DNA of 64,000 nt from Chrysophaeum taylorii (Eukaryota; Sar; Pelagophyceae; Pelagomonadales; Pelagomonadaceae): positions 124,001 through 188,000 of the forward strand of contig JAQMWT010000524.1 of the NCBI GenBank assembly GCA_029834535.1, written 5' to 3'. A program made the translations under genes and the position numbers. Within the stretch, counting starts at the first letter, position 1. The number at the start of each line of letters is the position of its first letter. The notes under the pieces are model-generated. The model saw only the letters and a program-made list of their open reading frames with translations, did no database searches and was not told the DNA's origin. Below are positions 49,847-58,875 of this stretch, one piece after another.

Positions 49847-50452
49847 ATGGAAGAGCTTTTTCGGAGTCTGGACCGCGAGGCCCCCGACGATAACCTCGTC
49901 GTCGACGACGACGACCACCACCAGAATAAAAACATCCAAGAACACCAGTGCGAGCGACCAGCGCACGTCAGCCCCGAGACACACGACCTCGTCCTGAAGA
50001 CGATCCAGGGCGGAGCCGCCTGGAAGAGGACAAGAGAACTCGAAGAAATCCGAGCGCAACGCCTCGCCGAACTGCGCCGCGAGCCCCCCGGCGTCCGCAC
50101 CGTCGGTGCCGTCGCCCTCCTCGAGTGCCTCAAGCACGCCGCAACTGTCGTTGTCCTCGTCACCAACGATTCGCCCGAGTGCAAAGCAGTCGATCGCGCG
50201 ATGGCCGCTCTCGACGACAGGCAGAATAACACGCCCTCAGACTCGCGCCACGTCGGAGCCCAAAAACCTGTCTACCTCCGCCTCGACGCCACCGAAGCCG
50301 AGGGCCAATTCCACGAGGTCAACAAATCCGAACTCCCCGCGATCCTCGTCTACCGTGCCCAGGACCTCGTAGCCTCCTCCTTCCGAGTCCACCTCGACGA
50401 CGCGGACGACCTCGAGGATCTCCTCGACAACCTCGGCTTGTTCGGATCCTAG
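49847..50452 (+). CDS. phosducin-like/thioredoxin-fold protein
   Basis: The 201-residue protein starts MEELFRSLDRE. It has an acidic/His-rich patch, a charged helix (AWKRTRELEEIRAQRLAELR) and a thioredoxin-like domain (about 85-200): ATVVVLVTNDSPECKAVDRA, KPVYLRLDATEAEGQF, NKSELPAILVYRAQDLV, then an acidic C-terminal helix. The CxxC redox motif is replaced by SPEC, as in phosducin-like proteins, which assist folding of tubulin, actin and G-beta subunits with the CCT chaperonin. The frame extends upstream into the sulfotransferase region, but this Met is the first outside it. The family call is moderately sure, the fold more so. Confidence 0.7.
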   Translation: MEELFRSLDREAPDDNLVVDDDDHHQNKNIQEHQCERPAHVSPETHDLVLKTIQGGAAWKRTRELEEIRAQRLAELRREPPGVRTVGAVALLECLKHAATVVVLVTNDSPECKAVDRAMAALDDRQNNTPSDSRHVGAQKPVYLRLDATEAEGQFHEVNKSELPAILVYRAQDLVASSFRVHLDDADDLEDLLDNLGLFGS

Positions 50453-50639
50453 CATTTCGACCGCGTGCTCTTGCTTTGAAATAATAATAATAATAATTAT
50501 GCTATCGTGTACGCTGCGTGCCTGCAACTACTTCAGCCTAAAAATAAATAAAAGATCCTGCCCCAGGATCGACAACCACACAATCCTAAATAAGAAGAAG
50601 CGGGGCGTAAAGGATTGAAGAGATGTTCTAGTCTAGGGG

Positions 50640-51413
50640 ATGGACGAGTCGTGGCGAAGGTACTTCCAGCTGTCCGCATCGCGCCTCGGCGTGCGCTTCG
50701 GCTCGCTCGTGGTGATGGTGGCAATTACCACAGTTTCGGTCATCTTCGATGGCAGCGTCTGCTGGCCCTTCTACATGACGCACTGGTCCCTCGTCGTCGT
50801 CGACATCTACTTGGTCTGCGCCGTCCTCGCGAGCGCGGCCGCCGAGAGCGAGGGACCCGCGCCTTTCGTGGCGCGCCTCGCATTTCTCCTTCAGGGTCTC
50901 GCGCTCCCGTCGGCGGTGCTCGTGACGACCCTTTATTGGGGGATCCTCGTACCCTGCGGCGGTCAGGTCTCGTGGCGCGCGCTGCTCACGAATGGCTTGA
51001 ACGTCGTCGTCATGGTGATCGACACGGCCATCTGCAACCAGCCCTTCTTTCCGTCCCACGCCCTCTTCTTCGCGTCGTTTCTATTGGCTTACGTCGTATG
51101 GACCTACGTCCACTATCGTTCGCAGCTCGCCTGCGTCGGCCTTCACCGCGCGCTCCACTGGAGGCAGCCAGGTTCCAAGGGGAATGTCAGAGGTCTTGCC
51201 GTCCTCTTCCTCGCACCCATCTTCGTCTTTCTCTGCTGCGTCAACTCGTGCTGGACCAAATTTACTCTCGGGTCAACAGATGCCGTGCACCTTCCCCAGG
51301 CCCTTGATTCCGCGCCCTCCATGCCGCCCAAAAAGACACCCCTTCCGCCGAACCTGCACCAAAAAGCACATCTCCACTGCGACCACGACGAACTCCGCGC
51401 GGTCTGTCTATAA
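50640..51413 (+). CDS. multi-pass membrane protein, AIG1/FAR-17a or rolling-stone-like
   Basis: The 257-residue protein has about six hydrophobic helices: SLVVMVAITTVSVIF, HWSLVVVDIYLVCAVLASAA, FLLQGLALPSAVLVTTLYWG, LNVVVMVIDTAICNQPFF, ASFLLAYVVWTYVHY and AVLFLAPIFVFLCCVNSCW. The motifs WPFYMTHWS and TNGLNVVVMVID resemble the 'F.T.W....' and 'HG.N' features of the rolling stone and androgen-induced-1/FAR-17a superfamily, some of which hydrolyse fatty-acid esters of hydroxy fatty acids. The last 50 residues are hydrophilic. Tandem after the phosducin-like gene, on the same strand. Confidence 0.65.
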   Translation: MDESWRRYFQLSASRLGVRFGSLVVMVAITTVSVIFDGSVCWPFYMTHWSLVVVDIYLVCAVLASAAAESEGPAPFVARLAFLLQGLALPSAVLVTTLYWGILVPCGGQVSWRALLTNGLNVVVMVIDTAICNQPFFPSHALFFASFLLAYVVWTYVHYRSQLACVGLHRALHWRQPGSKGNVRGLAVLFLAPIFVFLCCVNSCWTKFTLGSTDAVHLPQALDSAPSMPPKKTPLPPNLHQKAHLHCDHDELRAVCL

Positions 51414-51724
51414 CTTGTATGTTCATGTTCTCTTCTCTTCTCTTCTCTTCTCCACGCGCCTTCCTTCTTAACTCCCAAGGGAAAACAGACGACCACACCT
51501 TTTATATTATTATTATTATTATTATTGCTGCTGCGTCTCTGCGCGGCCGCCGCCTAAGCGCAGATCGACCTATCTGTCTGAAAGGGTGGGTGTCTCGAAG
51601 ATACCCCCGCCCGACGCGAAGAACACCAAATAAGGTGGACAAACCGCCGCCGGCCGCTTTAGGTGGTGGTGGTGGTGGTGGTGGTATATATACACACTTA
51701 TCTTGTCTTATCTTATCTTATCAA
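51414..51724. other. intergenic between convergent genes
   Basis: Contains (TTCTC)n at about 51429-51452, (ATT)n at 51505-51526 and (GGT)n at 51665-51685. No gene. Confidence 0.6.
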
Positions 51725-52453
51725 TCACTCCGCCCAGTCGATGGACATCTCGCAGCCTTCGCCCTCTTCGTCTTCGGCGGTGACGACGGCCCCTTGCGCC
51801 GGTTTGTAGTCGAGCCTGACCTTTGTGCCAGGGACACAGAGCGCCTTGACTTCCGCTTTGAAATCGTCGTCGGGGAGGGCGTCGAGAACGGCGTCGAAAC
51901 GGTCGTCGCCTCGGCGCTGGCGCGGCCAGTCCACGACGCAATTATTTCGGCAGATGGAGGTGTCGTAGGAAGGCGTGGGGGCGGGAGCAGGCGGCGGCAC
52001 GAAGTAGGGCTTGATCCCTAAATCATCTCTGGCCATCGCCACAAAAGACCCTCGCGCGTGTCGACCTCTGGCGTCGCCGGGTAATTCTTCGGTCTCCGCA
52101 CTCTCGGCTGCCGGAAGATCGAAGAGCTCGGGTTGGTCGAACCCCTCGATGCGACCCATCGTCGGCAGCGACAACTCGAGCCTCGGGTGGGTGTCGAAGT
52201 GCTTCGAGAAGGCTGCGAGGGTTCGTCGCACAGGGGTAGTTGCGTTTCTCTCGAAATCGACAGTGTCAAAAAGGTCAAAGATCCCCGCCGTACGACACGC
52301 CGCGAGAAACGCCGACACGTTTTCTCGGTGCTTGAAGGGCTGGGTCGTGTTGCGGTGCACGCGTTTCACAGCCCCCGGCTTGACGTGGTTGACGAGGTCG
52401 CAGAGCGCGACCCCGTCGCGCAGGTCATCGATCGAAGCGACCTCCTGACCCAT
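51725..52453 (-). CDS. calponin-homology domain protein, 5' end uncertain
   Basis: From the Met at 52453 the frame gives 242 residues. The first 100 match a type-2/3 CH domain without its first helix: IDDLRDGVALCDLVNHVKPG, FKHRENVSAFLAACRTAGI, FDTVDFERN. The missing start of the domain (…VVAWLAAMGQE) is encoded directly upstream in the same frame (to about 52550), but no ATG is found before a stop. The true start is therefore probably in an upstream exon or the frame is damaged. The C-terminal half is acidic and Pro-rich, ending CEMSIDWAE. CH domains bind actin or microtubules. Confidence 0.75.
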   Translation of the reverse strand: MGQEVASIDDLRDGVALCDLVNHVKPGAVKRVHRNTTQPFKHRENVSAFLAACRTAGIFDLFDTVDFERNATTPVRRTLAAFSKHFDTHPRLELSLPTMGRIEGFDQPELFDLPAAESAETEELPGDARGRHARGSFVAMARDDLGIKPYFVPPPAPAPTPSYDTSICRNNCVVDWPRQRRGDDRFDAVLDALPDDDFKAEVKALCVPGTKVRLDYKPAQGAVVTAEDEEGEGCEMSIDWAE

Positions 52454-52691
52454 CGCGGCGAGCCACGCGACGACGAGACCTGCGAAGAAGCCTCTCAGTG
52501 GAAGGTGAAGTCCTAGAATTCTCGTCGTTTCTACACTGCGCCTTCAGTCCGCCCGACGGGGATATCATCACAGAGGACAAATCGTACCATCATTTTCTTT
52601 TTCTTGAGCCGGCATCTGGTGGTTTCTGATAAGAAGAAGCTTTCGCGAGCTTCAACCAACCTGCGTGTTTGCGAACACAGAGAAGAATAAG

Positions 52692-53336
52692 ATGATGATG
52701 ATGTGCTTGTTATTAGTCGGGATCGCTATGGGGCTGCGTTCGCCCGTGAAGATGGTGGTGCAGCCGTCCCCCCTGATCAAGGAGATCCAGGCGAACAACC
52801 TCGAGATGACGCCGTCGATGCGCGACTACGTTGAGCGCAAGATCGGTGGGACCATCGACCGATTCTCGTCGATGATATCGCGGTGCGACGCGCACCTGAG
52901 CGTGAACCGGAACCCTCGGGTCCCTTTGTCCGACTGCTGCGAGGTGGTGATCTTCGCCAAGGACAACCACGTCGTCCGCGCCGAGGAGCGCGCCGAGACG
53001 ATGTACGCGGCTATCGATTTGGTCGCCGCGAAACTCGCGCGCAAGCTGCGGAAGCTCAAGGAACGTCGAACCAAAGCCCCCAAACTGTCGATCAAGGAGA
53101 CTATCCCCGGGGAAATAGAGATCGTCCCCAAGGAGGCGGAAGTGAAACCCGAAACCCTCGTGCGTCGCAAGTCCTTTCCGATGCCGCCCCAGTCGCTCGA
53201 GGAGGCGACCGACTGTCTCTACGCCCTCGACCACGACTTTTACTTGTTCAAAAATGTCGAGTCGGGTCAACTCAACGTCCTCTACAAGCGCAAGGAGGGC
53301 GGCCTCGGCCTCCTCGAGCCCGAGGAGCGTCAGTAG
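52692..53336 (+). CDS. ribosome hibernation-promoting factor, probably plastid-targeted
   Basis: The first ATG at 52692 gives 214 residues starting MMMMCLLLVGIAMGLRSP, a hydrophobic signal-peptide-like leader as expected for import into a complex (red-type) plastid. Next comes the HPF/YfiA S30AE domain (about 25-120): IQANNLEMTPSMRDYVERKI, DAHLSVNRNP, CEVVIFAKDNHVVRAEERAE, MYAAIDLVAAKLARKLRKLK. A long-HPF C-terminal dimerisation domain follows (about 155-205): VRRKSFPMPPQSLEEATDCL, DFYLFKN, VLYKRKEGGLGLLEP. It should bind the 30S decoding site of plastid 70S ribosomes and silence them under stress (PSRP1 in plants). Confidence 0.9.
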   Translation: MMMMCLLLVGIAMGLRSPVKMVVQPSPLIKEIQANNLEMTPSMRDYVERKIGGTIDRFSSMISRCDAHLSVNRNPRVPLSDCCEVVIFAKDNHVVRAEERAETMYAAIDLVAAKLARKLRKLKERRTKAPKLSIKETIPGEIEIVPKEAEVKPETLVRRKSFPMPPQSLEEATDCLYALDHDFYLFKNVESGQLNVLYKRKEGGLGLLEPEERQ

Positions 53337-53369
53337 GTCGTACCTTCTTGCTTTATAACATAATTAGAA

Positions 53370-54146
53370 TTATCGCGAGGATGCCGAGGGGAGGGAGGCG
53401 AGGAAGGCGTTGAGGTAGGCGAAGACTTTGGAGTAGGGCATGTCGTTGTGGCCGTAGTTGTCTAGCCAGCAGGGCGGGAACGGGTGGGGCGCGGCCGCGA
53501 GGAGATTTTTGCCGCCGTCGCACGGAACCACGACGTCGGTCATCCCGTGGCAAATAGCGACGGGGCACTGGATCTTGTGCATCTTCTCGTAGTTGCGGAA
53601 TATGTCGATGGGGTACATGGTGTGCGACGATACGTATCCTAAAGCGGCGCGAATCGCCGATTCTAGAGGCGACTGGAGAAACACCCCGGCGATCGCGTCC
53701 CCGACGCGCGCCGCGAGGTCCACCGTAGGACCCGTTCCGATCGACCGCCCGTACACGATTATCTTCGCGGGATCCACGCGGTCCACCAGGTAGTTCCACG
53801 CCGTCTCGATAGATCTGTAACACGCTTCCTCGCTCGGTACGCCGCCGCTGAATCGCGACAGCGAATATCCAATGTATTCGTAGCTAAACACCCGAGCCCC
53901 CGTCGCCTTGGCCAGGGCGTCGATGAACGGCATGTGGAGACCCAGGTCCTCCGCGTTCCCATGGCTATAAAGCAGCACGTACCCTGCTCCAGGGGAAATA
54001 GCGGTCGGTTCTAGGTACAGCGCGGGAATCGGTTCGCCGAACTGCGTGGCGAGCCACACGAGCTCGGGACGCTTCTCGAGCTTTTCGTATGCTTGCCGCG
54101 CTAACTTGGGCGCAGGAAACGCTATCGCGCTCACGAGGCCTCCCAT
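53370..54146 (-). CDS. alpha/beta hydrolase, ABHD17-like
   Basis: The 258-residue protein has the complete serine hydrolase triad: GRSIGTG with Ser135, Asp204 (GMTDVVVP) and His233 (YGHND), plus the oxyanion-region LYSHGNAEDLG at 59-69. The layout and the FSYEYIGYSLS strand are those of ABHD17, which removes palmitate from proteins such as Ras and PSD-95. The N-terminus MGGLVSAIAFPAP has Gly2, so myristoylation is possible, but the Cys cluster of animal ABHD17 is absent. Convergent with the hibernation factor gene, with 33 bp between stops. Confidence 0.88.
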   Translation of the reverse strand: MGGLVSAIAFPAPKLARQAYEKLEKRPELVWLATQFGEPIPALYLEPTAISPGAGYVLLYSHGNAEDLGLHMPFIDALAKATGARVFSYEYIGYSLSRFSGGVPSEEACYRSIETAWNYLVDRVDPAKIIVYGRSIGTGPTVDLAARVGDAIAGVFLQSPLESAIRAALGYVSSHTMYPIDIFRNYEKMHKIQCPVAICHGMTDVVVPCDGGKNLLAAAPHPFPPCWLDNYGHNDMPYSKVFAYLNAFLASLPSASSR

Positions 54147-55703
54147 CTTTACTGCTGCTCAAGGGCGCTCGCGCGGCCTCCCATTGTTTAGTACTGTACT
54201 GTACTGTACTGTACTGACTGAAACGGCTCCTAATATTATACTCAGAAATACATCATTCCAAGTGTCTACTACTCCTACGTCTTTTTTCTTGCCGAGAACG
54301 AACAAACTGCGGGGGTACAGATCGATCGATAAAAAGACGACGCCGCCGCCAGATGCTCGTCGGTGCCAACCATCCGTGTACTACCACTGCGTCACGAGTC
54401 ACGCAGCACCTCCTCACGTCTACTGCTACGCACTGGAGGAGCGCGACCCGTCAGTCTTCATCCATACTACGTATGACAACGGCCTTCCTGCCGTCGTTCC
54501 AAATTTCGTTAGATCAATGTGTTCACTCGAGACGAGGTATCCCACAAATGTCTTCTGCTGCCGGGTGTTTTTTTGGGGGCCGCGTTTTCTTCTTCAAGCT
54601 GTGGCAGCTTGCGCGATGATCCGTATCTCCCGTTGATCCAAAAAAAAAATGTGCGCCATCCCTCCTGCATCTCAAAGACGCGATGTTTTTCGTGAATGTC
54701 TCTTATCACGCGGGCGTCCTCCCGTTTGTTTCTTTGTTTGTTTGTTTGTTCAATCGCAGCGCCGCATGTGACCGCTTTGTTGATAACAATTCGCATAAAA
54801 TGTTCTCCCATGTGCACGTTGTGTGCGCCCATGATTCTCCACGACAGTGACTTCGTTGCTCTGCGATCGTTTTGACGGGACGTTTCATGTTCTGAAGGTT
54901 TCACGTTCTTTAAGCTGCTGAGTCTTGCCAACGAGTGGTTCCTTCTTGGGAAGCGCTTTGACGGCTTCTCTCCCCGGTATAAACTGACAACAGTTCTGCT
55001 ATCCAGCACACGTTGATTAGAAGGAAATCGTGCAGCACACAACATCTACATATTATTTTAAAGGCACCCCGCGGTCTGCGTTTGATGGCCAACCGCAACC
55101 GCAGGCAACCCGCGCTTACTCCTCGACAGGGCCAACTGCAAAAATCTACCTGCACCCGCATACTACCCGCGTCTTTGTGCGGGGTCCGGACCTCGTGGTA
55201 ATCTATCTGTGACCGCCGAGGCTCTGCAGCAGCTTTTTTTTACCCACCAGACCTCCCTCAGGAGTGGGAAAATCCTCAAGCAGTTCGGTATCCTTCGAGA
55301 AATCCGAGTTCACATCGCTGCATTCAGTGCTCCACCTACCACTCTTTCATTATCGGTCGAGATATGTAAGATACATTTTTTTTACGATTAATAACTCTAT
55401 ATCTAAATTTCTGATTCAGAAGAATGAATGATACCGTCTCTCTTCGAATCACGGCTTACCGCGGGCACGACCGCAGCCTCGATCGAGCATGCCTCCTTAG
55501 GACCACCTGTCCGCACCCGTTGGTCATCATCCGCAACCGCGGGCTACTCGCTACCGCAGGTCGACCCCCACCACCTGGCTACAGATACTCACGGCCGAGA
55601 TCCGTAGGTCGGTCAGCAGGTTGCACCCGCAATCTCATGAGCGGCGGTGGCCTACGCCGTCCTGCGTCGCTGAGCTCGCGTGCAAGAAAGACTCGGTCAG
55701 AAA
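54147..55703. other. no recognisable gene
   Basis: Contains (TACTG)n at about 54192-54217 and (TTTG)n at about 54727-54749. Short frames near 55.0-55.2 kb and 55.4-55.68 kb are not convincing, and the latter merges into the upstream flank of the SET gene. Confidence 0.5.
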
Positions 55704-56459
55704 ATGCTGCCGTTCCTAGCCCTCGGTGTCGTTGTCGAGGACGTTGTTGTCGAGCCAGCGTGCGGCGGGCGCGGTCTGTTCGCGGCGGCGCGCCTCGAGC
55801 CCGCGCAGGTGATCGCGCGAATTCCGTTCGAGTCGTGCGTGACGCCGAAACGCGCGGCCGCGCTCGTGGGAGCGGAGGTGGACGGAAGCAAGGGCTCGCA
55901 GGCGATCGCCGTCGCGGCCGGGCTGGTCGCCGCGCGAGTCGCGGAGGCTCCGGCGCCGTGGGTAAGGTACGCGCAGACGCTGCCGTGGGCCCAACCCCAC
56001 CCTCTCCACGGGCCTGGAGAAGGCCCTGTCTACGAGGAAATGGAAGGCGGGGCGCGCCGCGCGGCGAACGCCGTCCGCGAGCTCGTGCCCGCGGCCCCCC
56101 TCGACCTCTGCTTTCAGGCGGTCCTGCTGGTGCTCACCCACAGCTTTGACCTCTCGCACCTCGTGGATGATCACCGGTGCGCTTTGGTTCCGGTCGCCGA
56201 CGTCGCGAATCACCCTTCCCAAACCCTCGTCACTCGCGCTTTCGCCCGAGTCCCCATCGCGGGGGCGGTCGTCGGCACCACCTTGTTGGATGACGAGACG
56301 ATCGCCCTCCGTGCACCCCAGGCCCTCTCCGTGCTTCCCGGCGACCAGCTCTTCCACTGGTACGCCAACGCCGGGTGGGGGGTGAAGGACCCGATCGAAC
56401 GAGAACGCCAACACCGCAAGTTCCAGCTCCAGTACGGCTTCGACCCCTGGCGCGATTAA
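55704..56459 (+). CDS. SET-domain protein of the Rubisco-LSMT/SETD3 type, short form
   Basis: From the ATG at 55704 there are 251 residues. SET features visible are GGRGLFAAARLEPAQVIARI near the N-terminus, LVPVADVANHPS with the NH motif at 169-170, and an ALSVLPGDQLFHWYANAGWG segment with the conserved Tyr near 225. It ends QYGFDPWRD, matching the 'YGF' that closes this SET subclass. These enzymes methylate lysine or histidine in non-histone proteins such as Rubisco, aldolase and actin. Most carry a C-terminal Rubisco-substrate-binding domain, which is absent here. The last base of its stop codon lies inside the coding end of the convergent DUF4116 gene. Confidence 0.82.
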   Translation: MLPFLALGVVVEDVVVEPACGGRGLFAAARLEPAQVIARIPFESCVTPKRAAALVGAEVDGSKGSQAIAVAAGLVAARVAEAPAPWVRYAQTLPWAQPHPLHGPGEGPVYEEMEGGARRAANAVRELVPAAPLDLCFQAVLLVLTHSFDLSHLVDDHRCALVPVADVANHPSQTLVTRAFARVPIAGAVVGTTLLDDETIALRAPQALSVLPGDQLFHWYANAGWGVKDPIERERQHRKFQLQYGFDPWRD

Positions 56460-57202
56460 GCATAATAATATGAGTCGTCTACTGCTCCGGGGGGGAATTC
56501 GTAGGAGAGGGATCCCCAAATAGCGTCTTCGTCGTCTTCCAACTCGGCGCTCTTTTCGTTTTTCTTCTTACGAGCGGCGGCGGCGGCGGCAAGAACGTCC
56601 TCGTCATTCTGGACATCGCTCCCCGCGTGCCGGAGCGCCGAGGCGTGCGTCCGCACGGCGGCCAGAACAACATCTTTGTCCCTTCGAAGCTCGGCTCCGG
56701 CGTACCTGAGGGCTCGGCCGTGTTGCCGCACGGCCGCCAAAACAATCTCCTTGTCCCTTCGAAGCTCGGTGGCGGCAAACTGGAGGGCCCGCCCATCTTC
56801 TCGGACGGCGGCGAGGACCACCTCCTTGTCCTTTTTGAGCCTAGAGGCGGCAACGTCGAGCGCTCGCGGATACGCCTCGACGCCGGCGATGACCACATCC
56901 TTGTCCCCAGCGAGATGGGGGACGACTTCCGCGAGCACCCAGCAGGTCCACCGTTTTTGACGCACGGCGGCGAGCACGATCTCCTTGCGCTTCCGGAGTT
57001 GGGGGGGCACGCACGGGAGCACTTGCGCGTCCTGTTCGACAGCCGCGAGCACAACGTCGCTGTCGCGCCGGAACTCCCACCCCAGCTCTTCGAGAGCGCG
57101 TCCGTTTTTACGCACGGCGGCGAGGGCGGCCTCCTTCTTCGCTTCTTTGTCCTCGACGAGCTCGAGCTTCGCGAGCGACGCGGTGAGATTTTCATCCGCC
57201 AT
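56456..57202 (-). CDS. DUF4116-type repeat protein
   Basis: The 248-residue protein consists of about seven 25-residue repeats of the pattern 'VLAAVRxxGRALxxAxxELRRDKE' (residues about 25-215). A short acidic tail ends DDSYYYA. DUF4116 repeats are helical, occur in many copies in some algae, protists and giant viruses, and have no established function. The repeats here are moderately diverged, unlike the near-identical copies at 62.5-64 kb. The stop codon (56458-56456) overlaps the SET gene's TAA. Confidence 0.85.
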   Translation of the reverse strand: MADENLTASLAKLELVEDKEAKKEAALAAVRKNGRALEELGWEFRRDSDVVLAAVEQDAQVLPCVPPQLRKRKEIVLAAVRQKRWTCWVLAEVVPHLAGDKDVVIAGVEAYPRALDVAASRLKKDKEVVLAAVREDGRALQFAATELRRDKEIVLAAVRQHGRALRYAGAELRRDKDVVLAAVRTHASALRHAGSDVQNDEDVLAAAAAARKKKNEKSAELEDDEDAIWGSLSYEFPPGAVDDSYYYA

Positions 57203-57354
57203 GATACTAAAAGAACTGGTAAGCCTCTGTCTCGATTTTTTCGGAGGAGACGGTAGCGTGCGTGCGGTTTTTTAAAGGTTCTCTTCTCCCACGACACGGA
57301 CTACACCACAGCCCGCGTCCAATAATGTCGCCCTCACGCTGTTGCTGAGAAAAA

Positions 57355-58353
57355 CTAGAATATGGGCGGGGGGTCGTATCTCTCGGCAAAATGGGCCTGG
57401 AGAATCTGGAGATTGGTCGCCGCGGAGTACTCTACGTTGAATGTATGGTTGGCCAACCAACAAATTAACTGGCGCTGGCGCTTTCGTCTTTCTTGCGACC
57501 AGTCCACGGCGAGCATCGCCTTGAGACCCCGGTCCAAATCAGGCGTGTAAAAGACCGTGTCGGTCTTCGAAAAGAGCGACGGGGCCACGCTCAACACTGG
57601 CGTCTGTGTCCTCGCGTTGTCGACTATAGTGCCCCCGTTCAAGCAGACGGTGAAATTGGCCTCGTCCATGAGTATCTCGACGGGCGCAGTCGACAACTCG
57701 ACGCGAAAATTCTGAGACTTCAGCCTCTCGACCCATCCCCTCTGCTTGTCCCGTTCCCGGCCCTCGAGATGTGGATGAATCTTGACGACGGTCTTGAGGC
57801 CCACGCGCGACGCAAATTTTGCCGTTTCTGCGACGACGCGCCACACGCTCAAAGCAGAGAACTTGTGCACGCTTTTGTCGCGCGTCTTCTGCGTCGGAAC
57901 AAAGACGTAGTTTCCCGTGACGTCCATGGTCCCATCTTGGGGCCTTTTCGACGCCCTTGCGACGCAGGTGTCCGGGCTGTTCTGGAGCCTCTCGTTGAGC
58001 GTTTCGTAGTAGTAGGAGTCCGCGAGCAGGCCCTTGGGGTCCGCCACTACGTCGCCCCGCGAGAATCCGTTCTCGAAGTAAACCGTTGGCACTTTTGGCA
58101 GATCGTGGGCGGCCCACCACACGATGGCGCAGTCGAAGGCGCTCGCCACAGACCCGTCGACCAGCGCTTTCACTACGGACGAGGCAGCCGAGTCTTCGTC
58201 GCACGCGCGCACGACGACGCGATGCTGTCGCCGCCGGAGTTCGTGGACGAGCCCCGACACGACGCTGAACCGCGGGTCGCCCTCATCTTCGTGAGTCGAG
58301 ATGGTGTGAGGGTTGTAGATCACTGTCACCAAGATGGTCAGGGCTGCTGCCAT
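57355..58353 (-). CDS. capsule/teichoic-synthesis-like glycan protein
   Basis: The 332-residue protein has a hydrophobic N-terminus (AAALTILVTVIYNP), possibly a signal anchor, and two Rossmann-like halves. The second half carries VFVPTQKTRDKSVHK, LKTVVKIHPHLEGRERDKQ and ANFTVCLNGGTIVDNARTQT, which fit the 'KxHP' and 'GG/S..D' nucleotide-binding pattern of GT-B-fold capsule polysaccharide (Kps-like) and CDP-glycerol transferases. Acceptor and donor cannot be predicted. Such genes occur in bacteria, algae and large algal viruses. Confidence 0.55.
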   Translation of the reverse strand: MAAALTILVTVIYNPHTISTHEDEGDPRFSVVSGLVHELRRRQHRVVVRACDEDSAASSVVKALVDGSVASAFDCAIVWWAAHDLPKVPTVYFENGFSRGDVVADPKGLLADSYYYETLNERLQNSPDTCVARASKRPQDGTMDVTGNYVFVPTQKTRDKSVHKFSALSVWRVVAETAKFASRVGLKTVVKIHPHLEGRERDKQRGWVERLKSQNFRVELSTAPVEILMDEANFTVCLNGGTIVDNARTQTPVLSVAPSLFSKTDTVFYTPDLDRGLKAMLAVDWSQERRKRQRQLICWLANHTFNVEYSAATNLQILQAHFAERYDPPPIF

Positions 58354-58872
58354 CGCTTAGTAGGGTAAGCGTAGCAGTAGGGATGTCGGGTTTCGAAAAG
58401 ATATGTGGCAACGGAGACAAAGACAACAGACAGTCGACATTTAAAGACAACAGAGAACGGCGAAGAAAGAAGCAGACGGGAAATCAGCCAGTCCCGCAAC
58501 GCTCTGCTCGCAAGTAATAAAAGATGACGCAGCACAATAGCCACGTAACTCTGTCGCGCCGACGTCAAAGTTGGACGTAGACATGTTGTATTCGAAGAAC
58601 GGCGAAGCGACTCCCCAGGCAGCAGGAGGGAGGCAGCCTGGTGGCCAATTGCGCAGAACTTAACCAGCATGCTTTAATGTACTACCCGAAAGGACTTATT
58701 TTCCGGGCCTAAAATAGATGTCTGGCAGAGTGTCCACCACATCCTCAGGTTCATTCATATGCTTGAATTTGGGCAATCCCTAGCTAGCTGCGTGATCCAA
58801 GTCGAGCGTCAAAGATGACGCCGCTGGAAGGAATGTGGCAAACCAGCGCCGCAGGAATGCATGCAAGATGGA
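58354..58872. other. no recognisable gene
   Basis: Upstream region of the glycan gene. No motif or repeat stands out. Confidence 0.5.
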
Positions 58873-58875
58873 TCA

